NCBI RefSeq assembly: GCF_000224065.1
Contig: NZ_AFWT01000031.1
Coordinates: 1 to 53,409 of the forward strand
Length of the DNA: 53,409 nt
Reading direction: 5' to 3'
From: Thiorhodococcus drewsii AZ1
GTDB lineage: Bacteria; Pseudomonadota; Gammaproteobacteria; Chromatiales; Chromatiaceae
Of this stretch, positions 15,933-25,117 are shown piece after piece (position 1 is the stretch's first letter; each line of letters opens with the position of its first letter). The notes below the pieces were generated by a model, which searched no databases, had not been told where the DNA came from, and worked only from the letters and a program-made list of their open reading frames with translations. The position numbers and the translations under genes are program-made.

Positions 15933-18590
15933 TTGCCTCTCGACCCGACCACCTTCCACCTAGACCAGCGCCGATCGCCAGAAATCGATACGGGCATCCC
16001 CATCGGCCTGTGCATCCTGGATGCCGAGCTGAAGCCGACCTGGCTCTATACCTCTGACACCCTGCACGAAACGTCCCCCGAGACGAACCCAGCTGGGGCA
16101 TGGACCGAACGCCTCACCAGCGACACAGCGTTCATTGGTGCCGCACGACACGTCTGGGAAAGGGGGACGGCAGAACGCCGTGGACTGACGCTGCGCGAGC
16201 CGACCGGAGCCCGACGGTTCGACCTCACATTGACCCCGGTGAAAACCGCCGACGGCACCCCGAGCCACCTTATGGTCTGCGTCCTCGACGTGACCGATCT
16301 GCTGCGGGCCGAGGAGGCGAGCGCAAACAGCGCCGACTGCTATCGCTTGGCGGCGGACTACACGTACGACTGGGAATACTGGATTTCGCCCGACGGATGC
16401 CTGCGCTGGATGTCGCCTTCCAGCGAGCGCGTCACGGGGCGCGAGCCGACGGCCTTCTTCCTCGACCCCGAACTCCTGGATAGAATCATCCATCCCGAAG
16501 ATCGGGCGATGGTCGCACGACATCTGTTACAGCGCTGTCGAGACAGGGAACCGGATACCCTGACCTTTCGCATCCTGCGACCGGACGGCGAGATCCGTTG
16601 GATCGAGCAGATCTGTCAGGCGGTCTTCGAATCGAATGGCGCATTCGCCGGAAAGCGCGCCAGCAATCGTGATGTCACGGATCGGATGCAAATGGAACAC
16701 GCATTGCGGGAAAGCGAGAATCAGTTCCGTCTCATGTTCGAGCTGGCGACCGTCGGAATGGCGCTCGTGGACCCGGAAACCCGCGCCATCCTGCATGTGA
16801 ATCAGCAGCTCTGCCGACTGCTCGGCTATTCGGTCGACGAATTGCTCGGCATGACCTTCTACGACCTGACTCACCCGGAAGACCGCGAACAGGATCTGGT
16901 GAGTTTCCAGCGCGCCATGCGCCAGGAAAAGGACGACTATTTCACCGAAAAACGCTATATCCGCAAGGACGGACAGGTCGTCTGGGCCTTGGTCAACGCC
17001 GCCTTCATCCGTGACGCAGCGGGATATCCGCTGAAAACGATCGCAGCCGCCATCGATATTACGGGCAGACGCCAAGCCGAGGCGCGCGCACGCGAACTGG
17101 CCACCGTCGTCGAGTGCTCATCCGATTTCATCGGGGTTGCCGACCTGAACGAGCGCGGCATCTATATCAATCACGCGGGCCAGAAGTTGGTCGGACTGGA
17201 CGGCGACGCGTCCGTTCGGACGACGCAAATCCTGGATTTCATCTTCGCCGAGGATCTGCCGTTCGCCAAGGAAACCGTGCTTCCGACCGTCATGAACGAG
17301 GGCCGCTGGGCCGGGGAGATCCGTTTCCGTCACTTCGTCACCGAAGAGCCGATCGACGTTTACTGGGACGCACTGCGAATCGACGATCCCGAAACCGGCC
17401 GCCCCATGAGGTTCGCGACCGTCACCCGCGACATCCGCAAGGAAAAGGCCGCCGAGGAGGCCATGCGGAAGGCCGATCGACGCAAGGACGAGTTCCTCGC
17501 CATGCTGGGTCACGAGCTGCGCAATCCAATGGCCCCCATCCGCAATGCGGTCGAAATCATCCGTCGGGTCGGAATCGGCGAGGATACGCGCATCCACTGG
17601 GCGGTCGAACTGCTCGACCGCCAGACGGCCCACATGGGACGCCTCCTGGACGACCTGCTCGACGTCTCGCGCATCGTCAGCGGGCGACTGGAGCTGGAGC
17701 ATCGCCCGGTTCAGATCAGCGACATGGTCCAGCAGGTCGTCGACGGTGTGCGCTTCTTGATGGACGAACGTCACCACCATTTCACCTGGACGCTTCCCGA
17801 TCCGCAGGTCCAGGTCGAGGGGGACTCGGTCCGCCTCTCCCAGGTCCTGCTCAACCTGCTGGTCAATGCGGCCAAATATACCCCGGAGGGCGGCCGGGTC
17901 AGCGTCGAAACCGAGTCGACAGCCGACGAGGTGAGGATTCGGGTCAGCGACAATGGTCAAGGGATGAGCCAGGAACAGATCGATTCGCTCTTTAAGCTTT
18001 TCTCCCCTGGGATGCGCCCCATCGATACCCCGAGCGGTGGACTCGGGCTTGGGCTGGCCATCGCCCGGCGTCTGACCGAGATGCACGGGGGACGGCTTGA
18101 CGCCATCAGCACGGGCGTCGGACAGGGCACGGAGATGCGACTGCATCTGCCTCGGCTACAGCCTTCCGAGGCGAGCGCGCAGGAGCCGGCCCCCATCGAT
18201 TGCGCCGAGCCCAACCCAGCATCCAATTCCAAGCGCATCCTGGTCGTCGACGACAACCCAGACGTCGCCGGCGCCTTGGCCCTGCTGCTGGAGATCCTGG
18301 GCTATCAGGTGGAAACGGCCAATTCGGGTGCCGACGGCATCGCTGCGGTCCGGCGCTTTCGTCCTCGGGTCGCCTTCCTGGATATCGGCATTCCAGACAT
18401 CGATGGTCTGGAACTGGCTCGCCGGCTACGTGCGGAATTTCCGGATCCGGAACGACTCATGCTGATCGCCCTCACTGGACTGGGTCACGAGGAGGCAAAG
18501 GAACGCTCCTTGGCGGCAGGATTCGATCGGCATCTGGTCAAGCCCCTCGAACAGAAGGTGCTGGTCGAGCTGCTGGAACAGCTGAACTGA
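15933..18590 (+). CDS. Multi-PAS hybrid sensor histidine kinase
   Basis: 885-residue kinase without obvious membrane spans. Order: a first PAS-like region (about 20-125), three further PAS/PAC units (about 130-255, 260-380, 385-505), a HisKA domain with phospho-acceptor His527 (FLAMLGHELRNPMAPI), an ATPase domain with N box (NLLVNAAKYTPEGG) and G boxes (DNGQGMS, GGLGLGLAIARRL), and a receiver domain with Asp817 (VAFLDIGIPDIDG) and Lys870 (LVKPLE). Hybrid kinases of this build pass phosphate through an Hpt protein. The start is uncertain: TTG at 15933 has no good ribosome site. No cognate regulator or DNA-binding output domain is nearby, so the signal and target are unknown. Confidence 0.9.
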   Translation: MPLDPTTFHLDQRRSPEIDTGIPIGLCILDAELKPTWLYTSDTLHETSPETNPAGAWTERLTSDTAFIGAARHVWERGTAERRGLTLREPTGARRFDLTLTPVKTADGTPSHLMVCVLDVTDLLRAEEASANSADCYRLAADYTYDWEYWISPDGCLRWMSPSSERVTGREPTAFFLDPELLDRIIHPEDRAMVARHLLQRCRDREPDTLTFRILRPDGEIRWIEQICQAVFESNGAFAGKRASNRDVTDRMQMEHALRESENQFRLMFELATVGMALVDPETRAILHVNQQLCRLLGYSVDELLGMTFYDLTHPEDREQDLVSFQRAMRQEKDDYFTEKRYIRKDGQVVWALVNAAFIRDAAGYPLKTIAAAIDITGRRQAEARARELATVVECSSDFIGVADLNERGIYINHAGQKLVGLDGDASVRTTQILDFIFAEDLPFAKETVLPTVMNEGRWAGEIRFRHFVTEEPIDVYWDALRIDDPETGRPMRFATVTRDIRKEKAAEEAMRKADRRKDEFLAMLGHELRNPMAPIRNAVEIIRRVGIGEDTRIHWAVELLDRQTAHMGRLLDDLLDVSRIVSGRLELEHRPVQISDMVQQVVDGVRFLMDERHHHFTWTLPDPQVQVEGDSVRLSQVLLNLLVNAAKYTPEGGRVSVETESTADEVRIRVSDNGQGMSQEQIDSLFKLFSPGMRPIDTPSGGLGLGLAIARRLTEMHGGRLDAISTGVGQGTEMRLHLPRLQPSEASAQEPAPIDCAEPNPASNSKRILVVDDNPDVAGALALLLEILGYQVETANSGADGIAAVRRFRPRVAFLDIGIPDIDGLELARRLRAEFPDPERLMLIALTGLGHEEAKERSLAAGFDRHLVKPLEQKVLVELLEQLN

Positions 18591-18613
18591 TCGCACTCCG
18601 GAGCAAAACCCAC

Positions 18614-19276
18614 TCAGTGACGATGCTCGGCGACACGCATACTGGAAACGGAGGCCATGTCCAGGAGACCGCGCATCAAGGCTGCGCGCTCGCCCATCGA
18701 TAGCGTCTCGACGAGCGCCTGCTTGTCCTCCGGGCTCAAGGGTAGATGGGCACAGAGCAGATTGGTGAGATCCGTGTCGCTCATCTTGTCGAGATCGTCC
18801 CAGGGGATCTCCACTGAGTTCAGCTTACAATAGGACCTGAGCGAGGTCAGAAAACCGGAGCGGTCTGCCATGACCTCACCCTCGGAGTGATAGTCTACGG
18901 CGAACCGCTCCCAATCGACCGAGACGCGGCGGTACCCCTTGCATCCCTCGATCTCCTCGCGCACCTGAAAACGACACACCCCGCTCAGGACCAGGACGAT
19001 ACGCCCGTCCGAGGTCTCGCTGTAGGAGGTAATCCGACCGGCACAACCGACGCGATGGATCTCCGGAGCATCCTCCAGGGCTGCTTCACTCGTCGGCTGG
19101 ACCATGCCGATGAGATGGTCGGACGCCAGAGCGTCCCACACCATGCTCAGATATCTTGGCTCGAAGATGTTGAGCGGCAACTGGACCCCTGGCATGACCA
19201 CAGCGCCGGGAAGCGGAAAGATGGCGAGCTCGCCGGGCAGATCGGAGAATGTCGGAAAGAATGGATTGCGCGTCAT
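18614..19276 (-). CDS. LON-substrate-binding-domain protein (stand-alone Lon N-domain)
   Basis: 220-residue protein resembling the N-terminal substrate-recognition domain of Lon protease (PUA-like LON domain) without the ATPase or protease parts. Characteristic start LAIFPLPGAVVMPGVQLPLNIFEPRYL…, then GCAGRITSYSETSDGRIVLVLSGVCRF and an alpha-helical C-terminal portion. Such proteins are common in proteobacteria and their function is not established. GGAG lies 6 bases before the second of two adjacent ATGs (19276), which I take as start. It is convergent with the hybrid kinase gene, only 23 bases apart. Confidence 0.88.
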   Translation of the reverse strand: MTRNPFFPTFSDLPGELAIFPLPGAVVMPGVQLPLNIFEPRYLSMVWDALASDHLIGMVQPTSEAALEDAPEIHRVGCAGRITSYSETSDGRIVLVLSGVCRFQVREEIEGCKGYRRVSVDWERFAVDYHSEGEVMADRSGFLTSLRSYCKLNSVEIPWDDLDKMSDTDLTNLLCAHLPLSPEDKQALVETLSMGERAALMRGLLDMASVSSMRVAEHRH

Positions 19277-19757
19277 CATCTACTCCAGGCTGCGAACCCC
19301 CTTCAGGGTGCATCGCCAATGGTTCGAGTCTAAAAAGGGCCTTGCCTCGCCTAATTTGGGGCACCCGTACCCGTTCCACAGCCCGACCTGCGTCGGGCCG
19401 ATAACGCTTCGACAGCGAGACCGCTCGATCCTTCCATAGCCACTGAAGGAGAGGCTATCCGGCACCCACGAACGTCTGCAATAGGCCAATGGCATCATCG
19501 AACCGTTCGCGGATCGCACCCAAGCGAAGGAATCATCCAGCAACAGATTCCAGATGCTCTTAGGTGCGAATGTATTCGCATCTACATCAAGTTGCCGTAT
19601 TTCCGAAACGCCTGCGACACTCCGAGATCGGCAAGCACTCGCATCGGCCGACGTCCGATTCGAAGAGGGACAGAGACAACGCGCGGCATCACAGGCTGGA
19701 AATCATCCGGCTAGGCCGCATTCTGTGCTACCTGGCACTGAACTCGACGAGGATGAC
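19277..19757. other. Intergenic region upstream of egtB with a palindrome
   Basis: About 480 bases between the divergent LON-domain gene and egtB. A GC-rich inverted repeat (GCCCGAC-CTGC-GTCGGGC, about 19381-19398) has no T run. A near-perfect palindrome lies at 19562-19582. No gene is convincing here; the frames that cross it read into egtB without a ribosome site. Confidence 0.5.
19562..19582. repeat. Palindromic element, possible dispersed repeat
   Basis: AGGTGCGAAT-GT-ATTCGCATCT: arms match at 9 of 10 positions, with the inner 7 bases perfect (TGCGAAT/ATTCGCA). Bases 3748-3766 carry a related string (AGGTACGAATGTATCTGCA). It could be a remnant of a dispersed palindromic repeat or an operator of egtB. 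Confidence 0.5.
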
Positions 19758-21065
19758 ATGCAGCAGGACAGACCGGGACACAAGGACCATGCAGAGACGG
19801 ACCGACTCGCGATGGGGCGCGATTTCCAACGCATCCGTCGTTTCAGCGAGCAACTCTGCGAGCCACTGATCATAGAAGACTATGGACTTCAGACGGTTCC
19901 GGAGGCCAGCCCGCCCAAATGGCATCTGGCCCACGTCACCTGGTTCTACGAGACCTTTCTGCTGCGCCCCTTTCTTCCCGACTACCCGGTCTTTCATCCG
20001 CGCTTCGAATATCTATTCAACAGCTATTACGAACAGACCTGCACCGGTTTCTGGCCGCGTTCCGAACGTGGACTGCTGTCACGCCCGAGCGTTTCCGAGG
20101 TCTATGACTACCGCCACCATGTCGACGACGCCATGGAGCGCTTGATCGCAACCTGTCCCTCGGACGCCTGGCCCAAGGTGCAGATGCGATTGGGCATCGG
20201 ACTGAATCACGAACAGCAACACCAAGAGCTGCTGGTCACGGACATCAAGCGGCACTTTGCACACAACCCACTGCGACCGGCCTACCGGGCGGACCTGCCC
20301 CTGGCGCCGATCGCGAATCCCTCCCCGCTCACCTGGACCCGTTTCGACGCCGAACTCATGGAGCTGGGGGCCGGCCCGGAAGGCTTTGCCTACGACAACG
20401 AGCGCCCACGCCACCGCGTCTTCCTCGAACCCTTCGCGATCGCCGACCGCCCCATCACCAACGGCGAGTATCTCGACTTCATCGCCGACGGCGGCTACCG
20501 CAATTCGGCCTTCTGGCTCTCGGACGGCTGGGCGACCATCCGGCGCGAGGGCTGGACGTGTCCGCTCTACTGGGAGGGCCAACCCGACGCCGCTCCCAGC
20601 GACTGGCGGATCATGACACTGGGAGGCTTGCGCCCGCTGAATCCGGCCGAGCCGGTCTGTCACCTGAGCTACTACGAGGCCGACGCCTTCGCCACCTGGG
20701 CCGGCAAACGGCTGCCCACAGAGGCGGAATGGGAGCGTGCGGCCTCGGATCGCCCCATTGCCGGCAACTTCGTCGACGCCGCCTGGCTGCATCCGCGTCC
20801 AGCGGAACAGGCCGACGGTCTGAAACAGCTCTTCGGCGACGTTTGGGAATGGACGGGATCGGCCTATCTGCCCTACCCGGGATATCGCGCTCCAGCGGGC
20901 GCGCTCGGCGAATACAACGGCAAGTTCATGTGCAACCAGATGGTACTGCGGGGCGGATCCTGCGCGACCTCGCGCGATCATGCTCGGCTCAGCTACCGCA
21001 ACTTTTTCTATCCTCACGAACGCTGGCAATTCAAAGGATTCCGACTCGCGGAGACCATCCAATGA
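19758..21065 (+). CDS. egtB: EgtB, ergothioneine-type sulfoxide synthase
   Basis: Non-haem iron enzyme that joins a thiol (gamma-glutamylcysteine or cysteine) to hercynine and oxidises it, a step of ergothioneine synthesis. 435 residues: an N-terminal DinB-like helical domain with the iron-ligand histidines (KWHLAHVTWF with His59; His151 and His155 in NHEQQHQE) and a C-terminal formylglycine-generating-enzyme-like domain (GNFVDAAWLH…, GDVWEWTGSAY, MVLRGGSCAT…RLSYRNFFYPHERWQFKGFR). The ATG at 19758 has GAGG 5 bases upstream. The end overlaps the egtD start (ATGA). egtA, egtC and egtE are not in the window. Confidence 0.93.
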   Translation: MQQDRPGHKDHAETDRLAMGRDFQRIRRFSEQLCEPLIIEDYGLQTVPEASPPKWHLAHVTWFYETFLLRPFLPDYPVFHPRFEYLFNSYYEQTCTGFWPRSERGLLSRPSVSEVYDYRHHVDDAMERLIATCPSDAWPKVQMRLGIGLNHEQQHQELLVTDIKRHFAHNPLRPAYRADLPLAPIANPSPLTWTRFDAELMELGAGPEGFAYDNERPRHRVFLEPFAIADRPITNGEYLDFIADGGYRNSAFWLSDGWATIRREGWTCPLYWEGQPDAAPSDWRIMTLGGLRPLNPAEPVCHLSYYEADAFATWAGKRLPTEAEWERAASDRPIAGNFVDAAWLHPRPAEQADGLKQLFGDVWEWTGSAYLPYPGYRAPAGALGEYNGKFMCNQMVLRGGSCATSRDHARLSYRNFFYPHERWQFKGFRLAETIQ

Positions 21066-22093
21066 CCACCGCTGCAGCAACGCGTCGCACCCCCAAGGAC
21101 ACCCGAGAATCGGAGCATCGAGACAGCGGCGCCAGCCCGTCCGAGCGAATCCGCTTCCACGACTACCACCCGACACCCTCCGACGTGCGCGCCGAGGTGC
21201 TCACCGGACTCTCCCAGACCCAAAAACGCCTTCCGCCCAAGCTGTTCTACGATCGGCGCGGCTCGCAACTGTTCGACGCCATCACCGAACTGCCCGAGTA
21301 TTACCCGACCCGTACCGAAATCGAGATCCTGCGCGCGCACGGCACCGAGATTGCCGACCTCCTCGGTCGCCATCGGGTGCTGATCGAACTCGGCAGCGGC
21401 AGCAGCCTCAAGATCCAGACACTGCTCGCCGCGCTACAGCCCGAAGTCTATGTTCCGGTCGACATCTCGCGCGACCATCTGCTCGACTCGGCGCGAACGC
21501 TCGCCGGGCGTTTCCCCTGGCTGCGGATTCGGGCCGCCTGCGCCGACTACTCGGTCCCCTTCGAGCTGCCGCTCGACCCCGACTGGTCGCATCTCACCGC
21601 CTTCTTCCCCGGATCTAGCATCGGCAACTTCGACCCGGACGAGGCACTCCGCTTCCTGCTACGGGTCGGCAAGGTACTGGGATCGGGCGGTCGCCTGCTG
21701 ATCGGCGTGGATCTGCGCAAGGATCCCGAGACGCTGAATGCCGCCTACAACGACGCCCAGGGCGTCACGGCCGACTTCAACCTCAACCTGCTCGCCCACA
21801 TCAATCGCGAGCTCGACGCCGACTTCGACCTGGATGCCTTCTCGCACAGGGCCTTCTTCGATGCAGAGCACAGCCGCATCGAAATGCATTTGGTCAGCCG
21901 CCGAGATCAAGAGGTCCATGTCGCGGGAAGCACCTTCCACTTCAGGCAGGACGAGACCATCCACACCGAGAGCTCCTATAAATACGGACTCGACGACTTC
22001 CACGCACTGGCCAGAGATGCCGGATTCCAACCCGAGCGTGTCTGGACCGATCCCCATCAGCTCTTCAGCGTGCATGCGCTGCGACTGACGTAG
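21062..22093 (+). CDS. egtD: EgtD, histidine N-alpha-trimethyltransferase
   Basis: SAM-dependent enzyme that trimethylates L-histidine to hercynine, the first committed step of ergothioneine synthesis. 343 residues with the family opening (LPPKLFYDRRGSQLFDAITELPEYYPTRTE), the SAM-binding IELGSGSSLK, FFPGSSIGNFDPDEA and the C-terminal TESSYKYGLDDF, which shapes the histidine pocket. Translation is coupled to egtB by a four-base overlap. The TAG stop (22091-22093) runs directly into a heptamer repeat array that starts at 22092. Confidence 0.93.
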   Translation: MTTAAATRRTPKDTRESEHRDSGASPSERIRFHDYHPTPSDVRAEVLTGLSQTQKRLPPKLFYDRRGSQLFDAITELPEYYPTRTEIEILRAHGTEIADLLGRHRVLIELGSGSSLKIQTLLAALQPEVYVPVDISRDHLLDSARTLAGRFPWLRIRAACADYSVPFELPLDPDWSHLTAFFPGSSIGNFDPDEALRFLLRVGKVLGSGGRLLIGVDLRKDPETLNAAYNDAQGVTADFNLNLLAHINRELDADFDLDAFSHRAFFDAEHSRIEMHLVSRRDQEVHVAGSTFHFRQDETIHTESSYKYGLDDFHALARDAGFQPERVWTDPHQLFSVHALRLT

Positions 22094-22171
22094 CTACCAG
22101 CTACCAGCTACCAGCTACCAGCTACCAGCTACCAGCTACCAGCTACCAGCTACCAGCTACCAGCTACCAGC
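22092..22171. repeat. Eleven tandem copies of a 7-bp repeat (AGCTACC)
   Basis: Perfect AGCTACC units run from 22092 to 22168, followed by a partial unit (AGC). The array starts at the second base of the egtD stop codon. Seven-base periodicity is not codon-compatible. It lies in inverted relation to the degenerate array at 22182-22223, as its complement reads AGCTGGT. Confidence 0.97.
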
Positions 22172-22181
22172 AAGATTGTAT

Positions 22182-22223
22182 GGCTGACGGCTGGAGGCTG
22201 AAAGCTGGCGGCTGGCGGCTGGC
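22182..22223. repeat. Six degenerate 7-bp units (GGCTGRN), inverted relative to the first array
   Basis: The units are GGCTGAC, GGCTGGA, GGCTGAA, AGCTGGC, GGCTGGC, GGCTGGC. They share the 7-bp phase and the AGCTGG core seen on the complement of the preceding array, 10-13 bases away. Transcribed together, the two arrays could fold into a long imperfect hairpin using G-U pairs. Confidence 0.85.
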
Positions 22224-22315
22224 AACAGCCCATTTTTGTCCGTCGGCGTGGGGCAAGGTAGTATCCCAAGCTCACCGGCCCCATTCCGAGGCCGCCGGCA
22301 TCGAGTATCGCCCCG

Positions 22316-25108
22316 ATGAACGAAATTTCCCCGGAACAGACGCTAGAACGCGATGTTCAGTTGTTTACCGCCCTCCTGGGCGAGGTGCTACGCGAACACA
22401 GCCGCAAGCGCGTGTTGGTGATCGTGGAGCGGTTGCGCGACGGTTTCATGCAGTTACGCGAGCAGGAAGACTCCGAGTTACGCGATCGGCTGATGAAACG
22501 CATCGAAGCACTGGATCCCCAGACCCTGTCCGAGGTGATCCGCGCCTTCAACATCTATTTCGGATTGGTCAGCACGGCCGAGGAACTCAACGCCCATCTC
22601 AAGCGCATGGATCGTATCTCGGCGGGCGAGCGACTGTGGGTTGGCTCCTTCGACGACACGGTCCGCCAATTCCAGGAAGACGGAGTGAGTCCCGAGAACT
22701 TCCAAAGCCTGCTGGAACATCTCGTTTACCTTCCCGTCTTTACCGCGCACCCGACCGAGTCCAAGCGACGCACCATATCGGACAACTTCAGACGCATCTT
22801 TCTCATCGCCCAGGATCTGCATCGCCGCCGACTCAACGAAGAGGAGCTGGAGGAAAAGCTGCAGGAGATCCTGACCCAGATCCAGGTCCTCTGGAAGACC
22901 GATGAGGTCCGTGTCCACAAGCCCCAGGTGACCGACGAGATTCGCCAGGGACTCCACTATTTCCGTGAATCACTGTTCGAGGCGGTCCCGGACATCTATC
23001 GCTTTCTGGAAAAGTCGGTTCGACGCGCCTACGGTCCCAAGACCGGGATCAAGGTCCCGAGTTTCATCCGCTTCGGCTCCTGGATCGGTGGCGATCGTGA
23101 CGGCAATCCGTTCGTCAAACCCGAAACCACGGAACTGGCCGTGCGCATGCACGCCGAGCTGATCCTGGAGGAGTATCTCGACCGATTGAAACGCCTGCGT
23201 CGGATGCTCAGCCATTCGAGTTCGCTCTGCCAGCCCTCCCCTGCCTTCCTCGACAGCCTCGACTCCGACGAGGACTACTGGATCGACACCATGGGACAGA
23301 GCCAACGCCTGTTCCTCTACGAGCCCTACCGTCGCAAACTCGCCATGATGCGGCACCGACTCCAGGCCAACCTGGACCGACTGCACAGCCGCATGGAGGG
23401 ACACGACGACGAGGGACTGCCGGCGGGCTACGCCAGCGACCGCGATTTCTTGAACGATCTCTATCTGATCCGCGACTCGCTGATCCACCACGGAGACGCC
23501 AGCGCGGCCAGCGGTCCGCTGCAAGACCTGATCCGTCTGGCCGAATCGTTCGGCTTCCATCTGGTCCACCTGGACATCCGCCAGGAATCTACCCGTCACA
23601 CCCAGGCGGTGACCGAACTCTTCGCCCGCCAGCCCGGCGCGCCCTATTACCAGGCGTTCAGCGAGGAACAGCGTCTCATGGCGCTGGCCGAGGCCGTCGC
23701 CCACCCCCATCCGTTCGTCATCGACAAGGCGACGCTAACCCCCGAGACGCGCGAGACCCTGGAGGTCTTCGAGGTCATGGCGCGGATGCGCGCCGAGGTG
23801 GGCGACAAGGTCTTCGGCCAATACGTCATCTCCATGACCCACGCGGCCAGCCATGTCATGGAGGTGATGCTACTGGCCCGTCTCGCCGGACTGGTCGGCA
23901 AGGACCGTCAGGGCTGGTTCTGCAGCCTGCAGGTTTCGCCCCTGTTCGAGACCATCGAGGACCTGAGCCACATCGACCAGGTCATGAGCACCCTGTTCGA
24001 CAACCCAACCTATCAGTCCCTGCTCAAGGCGTCCGGCAATCAGCAAGAGGTCATGCTGGGCTATTCCGACTCCTGCAAGGACGGCGGCATCCTTTCGGCG
24101 AGCTGGAACCTCTACGAGGCCCAGAACAAGGTGATCGCACTCGCCGACGACCGGGGCGTAGCCTGCCGACTGTTCCACGGTCGCGGCGGCACCGTCGGAC
24201 GGGGCGGCGGCCCCACGCACGAGGCGATCATGGCCCAGCCGGTCGATACGGTGCATGGCCAGATCAAATTCACCGAACAGGGCGAGGTACTGTCCTACCG
24301 CTATGCCAATCCGGAAACGGCCCGCTATGAGCTGACCATGGGCGTCAGCGGTCTGATCAAGGCCAGCCGCTGCCTCATCGAGCCGCCAGACGAGGCGCGC
24401 AACGACTATCTCGGCATCATGGACGAGCTGGCCCGATACGGCGAGGAGGCCTATCGCGCCCTGGTCCGCGACACCGAAGGTTTTCTCGATTATTTCTACG
24501 AGTGCACACCACTCGACGGCATCGGCCTGCTCAACATCGGCTCGCGCCCTTCGCACCGCAAGAAGGCCGACCGCTCGCTCGGATCCATTCGCGCCATTCC
24601 CTGGGTCTTCGGCTGGGGTCAGTCGCGACACACCATTCCTGCCTGGTTCAGCATCGGCCAGGCGATCGAGCGCTACCGAGGCAACGACCTGGAACGTCTG
24701 GCCAAGCTGCAGAAGATGTATCAGGAGTGGCCCTATTTCCGCTCGCTCCTGTCCAACACCCAGATGTCGCTGTTCAAGGCCGAGATGCGGATCGCGCGCC
24801 AGTACGCCCGACTCGCAGAGGATCGGGAACGCGCCGCTCATATCTTCGGTATGATCGAGGAAGAGCACCGACGCACCGTGACCCAAGTCCTGAACGTGGC
24901 CGGACTGCGCGTCCTCATGGAGGAAACGCCCGACCTGCATCTCTCGCTGGCTCGCCGCAATCTCTATCTGGATCCGCTGAACCACATTCAGGTCTCGCTG
25001 CTGGAGCGTTACCGGGCCGAGGAGGACGAGGAACAGCGCGAGGAATGGCTGGACCCGCTGCTACGATCCATCAACGCCATCGCCGCCGGCATGCGCAACA
25101 CAGGATAA
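22316..25108 (+). CDS. ppc: Phosphoenolpyruvate carboxylase
   Basis: Cytosolic anaplerotic enzyme: PEP plus bicarbonate to oxaloacetate. 930 residues, normal for bacterial PEPC. Catalytic His145 lies in VFTAHPTESKRR (His138 in E. coli), and the second signature GYSDSCKDGGILSASW with the mobile-loop FHGRGGTVGRGGGP and the following KFTEQGEVLSYRYAN are intact. The C-terminus ends GMRNTG, with the conserved NTG used in aspartate feedback inhibition. The ribosome site before the ATG at 22316 is weak. It is followed after 9 bases by an ABC exporter, probably by chance of orientation. Confidence 0.97.
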   Translation: MNEISPEQTLERDVQLFTALLGEVLREHSRKRVLVIVERLRDGFMQLREQEDSELRDRLMKRIEALDPQTLSEVIRAFNIYFGLVSTAEELNAHLKRMDRISAGERLWVGSFDDTVRQFQEDGVSPENFQSLLEHLVYLPVFTAHPTESKRRTISDNFRRIFLIAQDLHRRRLNEEELEEKLQEILTQIQVLWKTDEVRVHKPQVTDEIRQGLHYFRESLFEAVPDIYRFLEKSVRRAYGPKTGIKVPSFIRFGSWIGGDRDGNPFVKPETTELAVRMHAELILEEYLDRLKRLRRMLSHSSSLCQPSPAFLDSLDSDEDYWIDTMGQSQRLFLYEPYRRKLAMMRHRLQANLDRLHSRMEGHDDEGLPAGYASDRDFLNDLYLIRDSLIHHGDASAASGPLQDLIRLAESFGFHLVHLDIRQESTRHTQAVTELFARQPGAPYYQAFSEEQRLMALAEAVAHPHPFVIDKATLTPETRETLEVFEVMARMRAEVGDKVFGQYVISMTHAASHVMEVMLLARLAGLVGKDRQGWFCSLQVSPLFETIEDLSHIDQVMSTLFDNPTYQSLLKASGNQQEVMLGYSDSCKDGGILSASWNLYEAQNKVIALADDRGVACRLFHGRGGTVGRGGGPTHEAIMAQPVDTVHGQIKFTEQGEVLSYRYANPETARYELTMGVSGLIKASRCLIEPPDEARNDYLGIMDELARYGEEAYRALVRDTEGFLDYFYECTPLDGIGLLNIGSRPSHRKKADRSLGSIRAIPWVFGWGQSRHTIPAWFSIGQAIERYRGNDLERLAKLQKMYQEWPYFRSLLSNTQMSLFKAEMRIARQYARLAEDRERAAHIFGMIEEEHRRTVTQVLNVAGLRVLMEETPDLHLSLARRNLYLDPLNHIQVSLLERYRAEEDEEQREEWLDPLLRSINAIAAGMRNTG

Positions 25109-25117
25109 GACGCAAGC

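Noticed and set aside
19280-19543. 87-codon minus-strand frame before the LON-domain gene
   Set aside because: No ribosome site or family resemblance; treated as intergenic.
22092-22223. CRISPR array
   Set aside because: Units are 7 bases with no spacers; this is a tandem microsatellite, not repeat-spacer architecture, and no cas genes are present.
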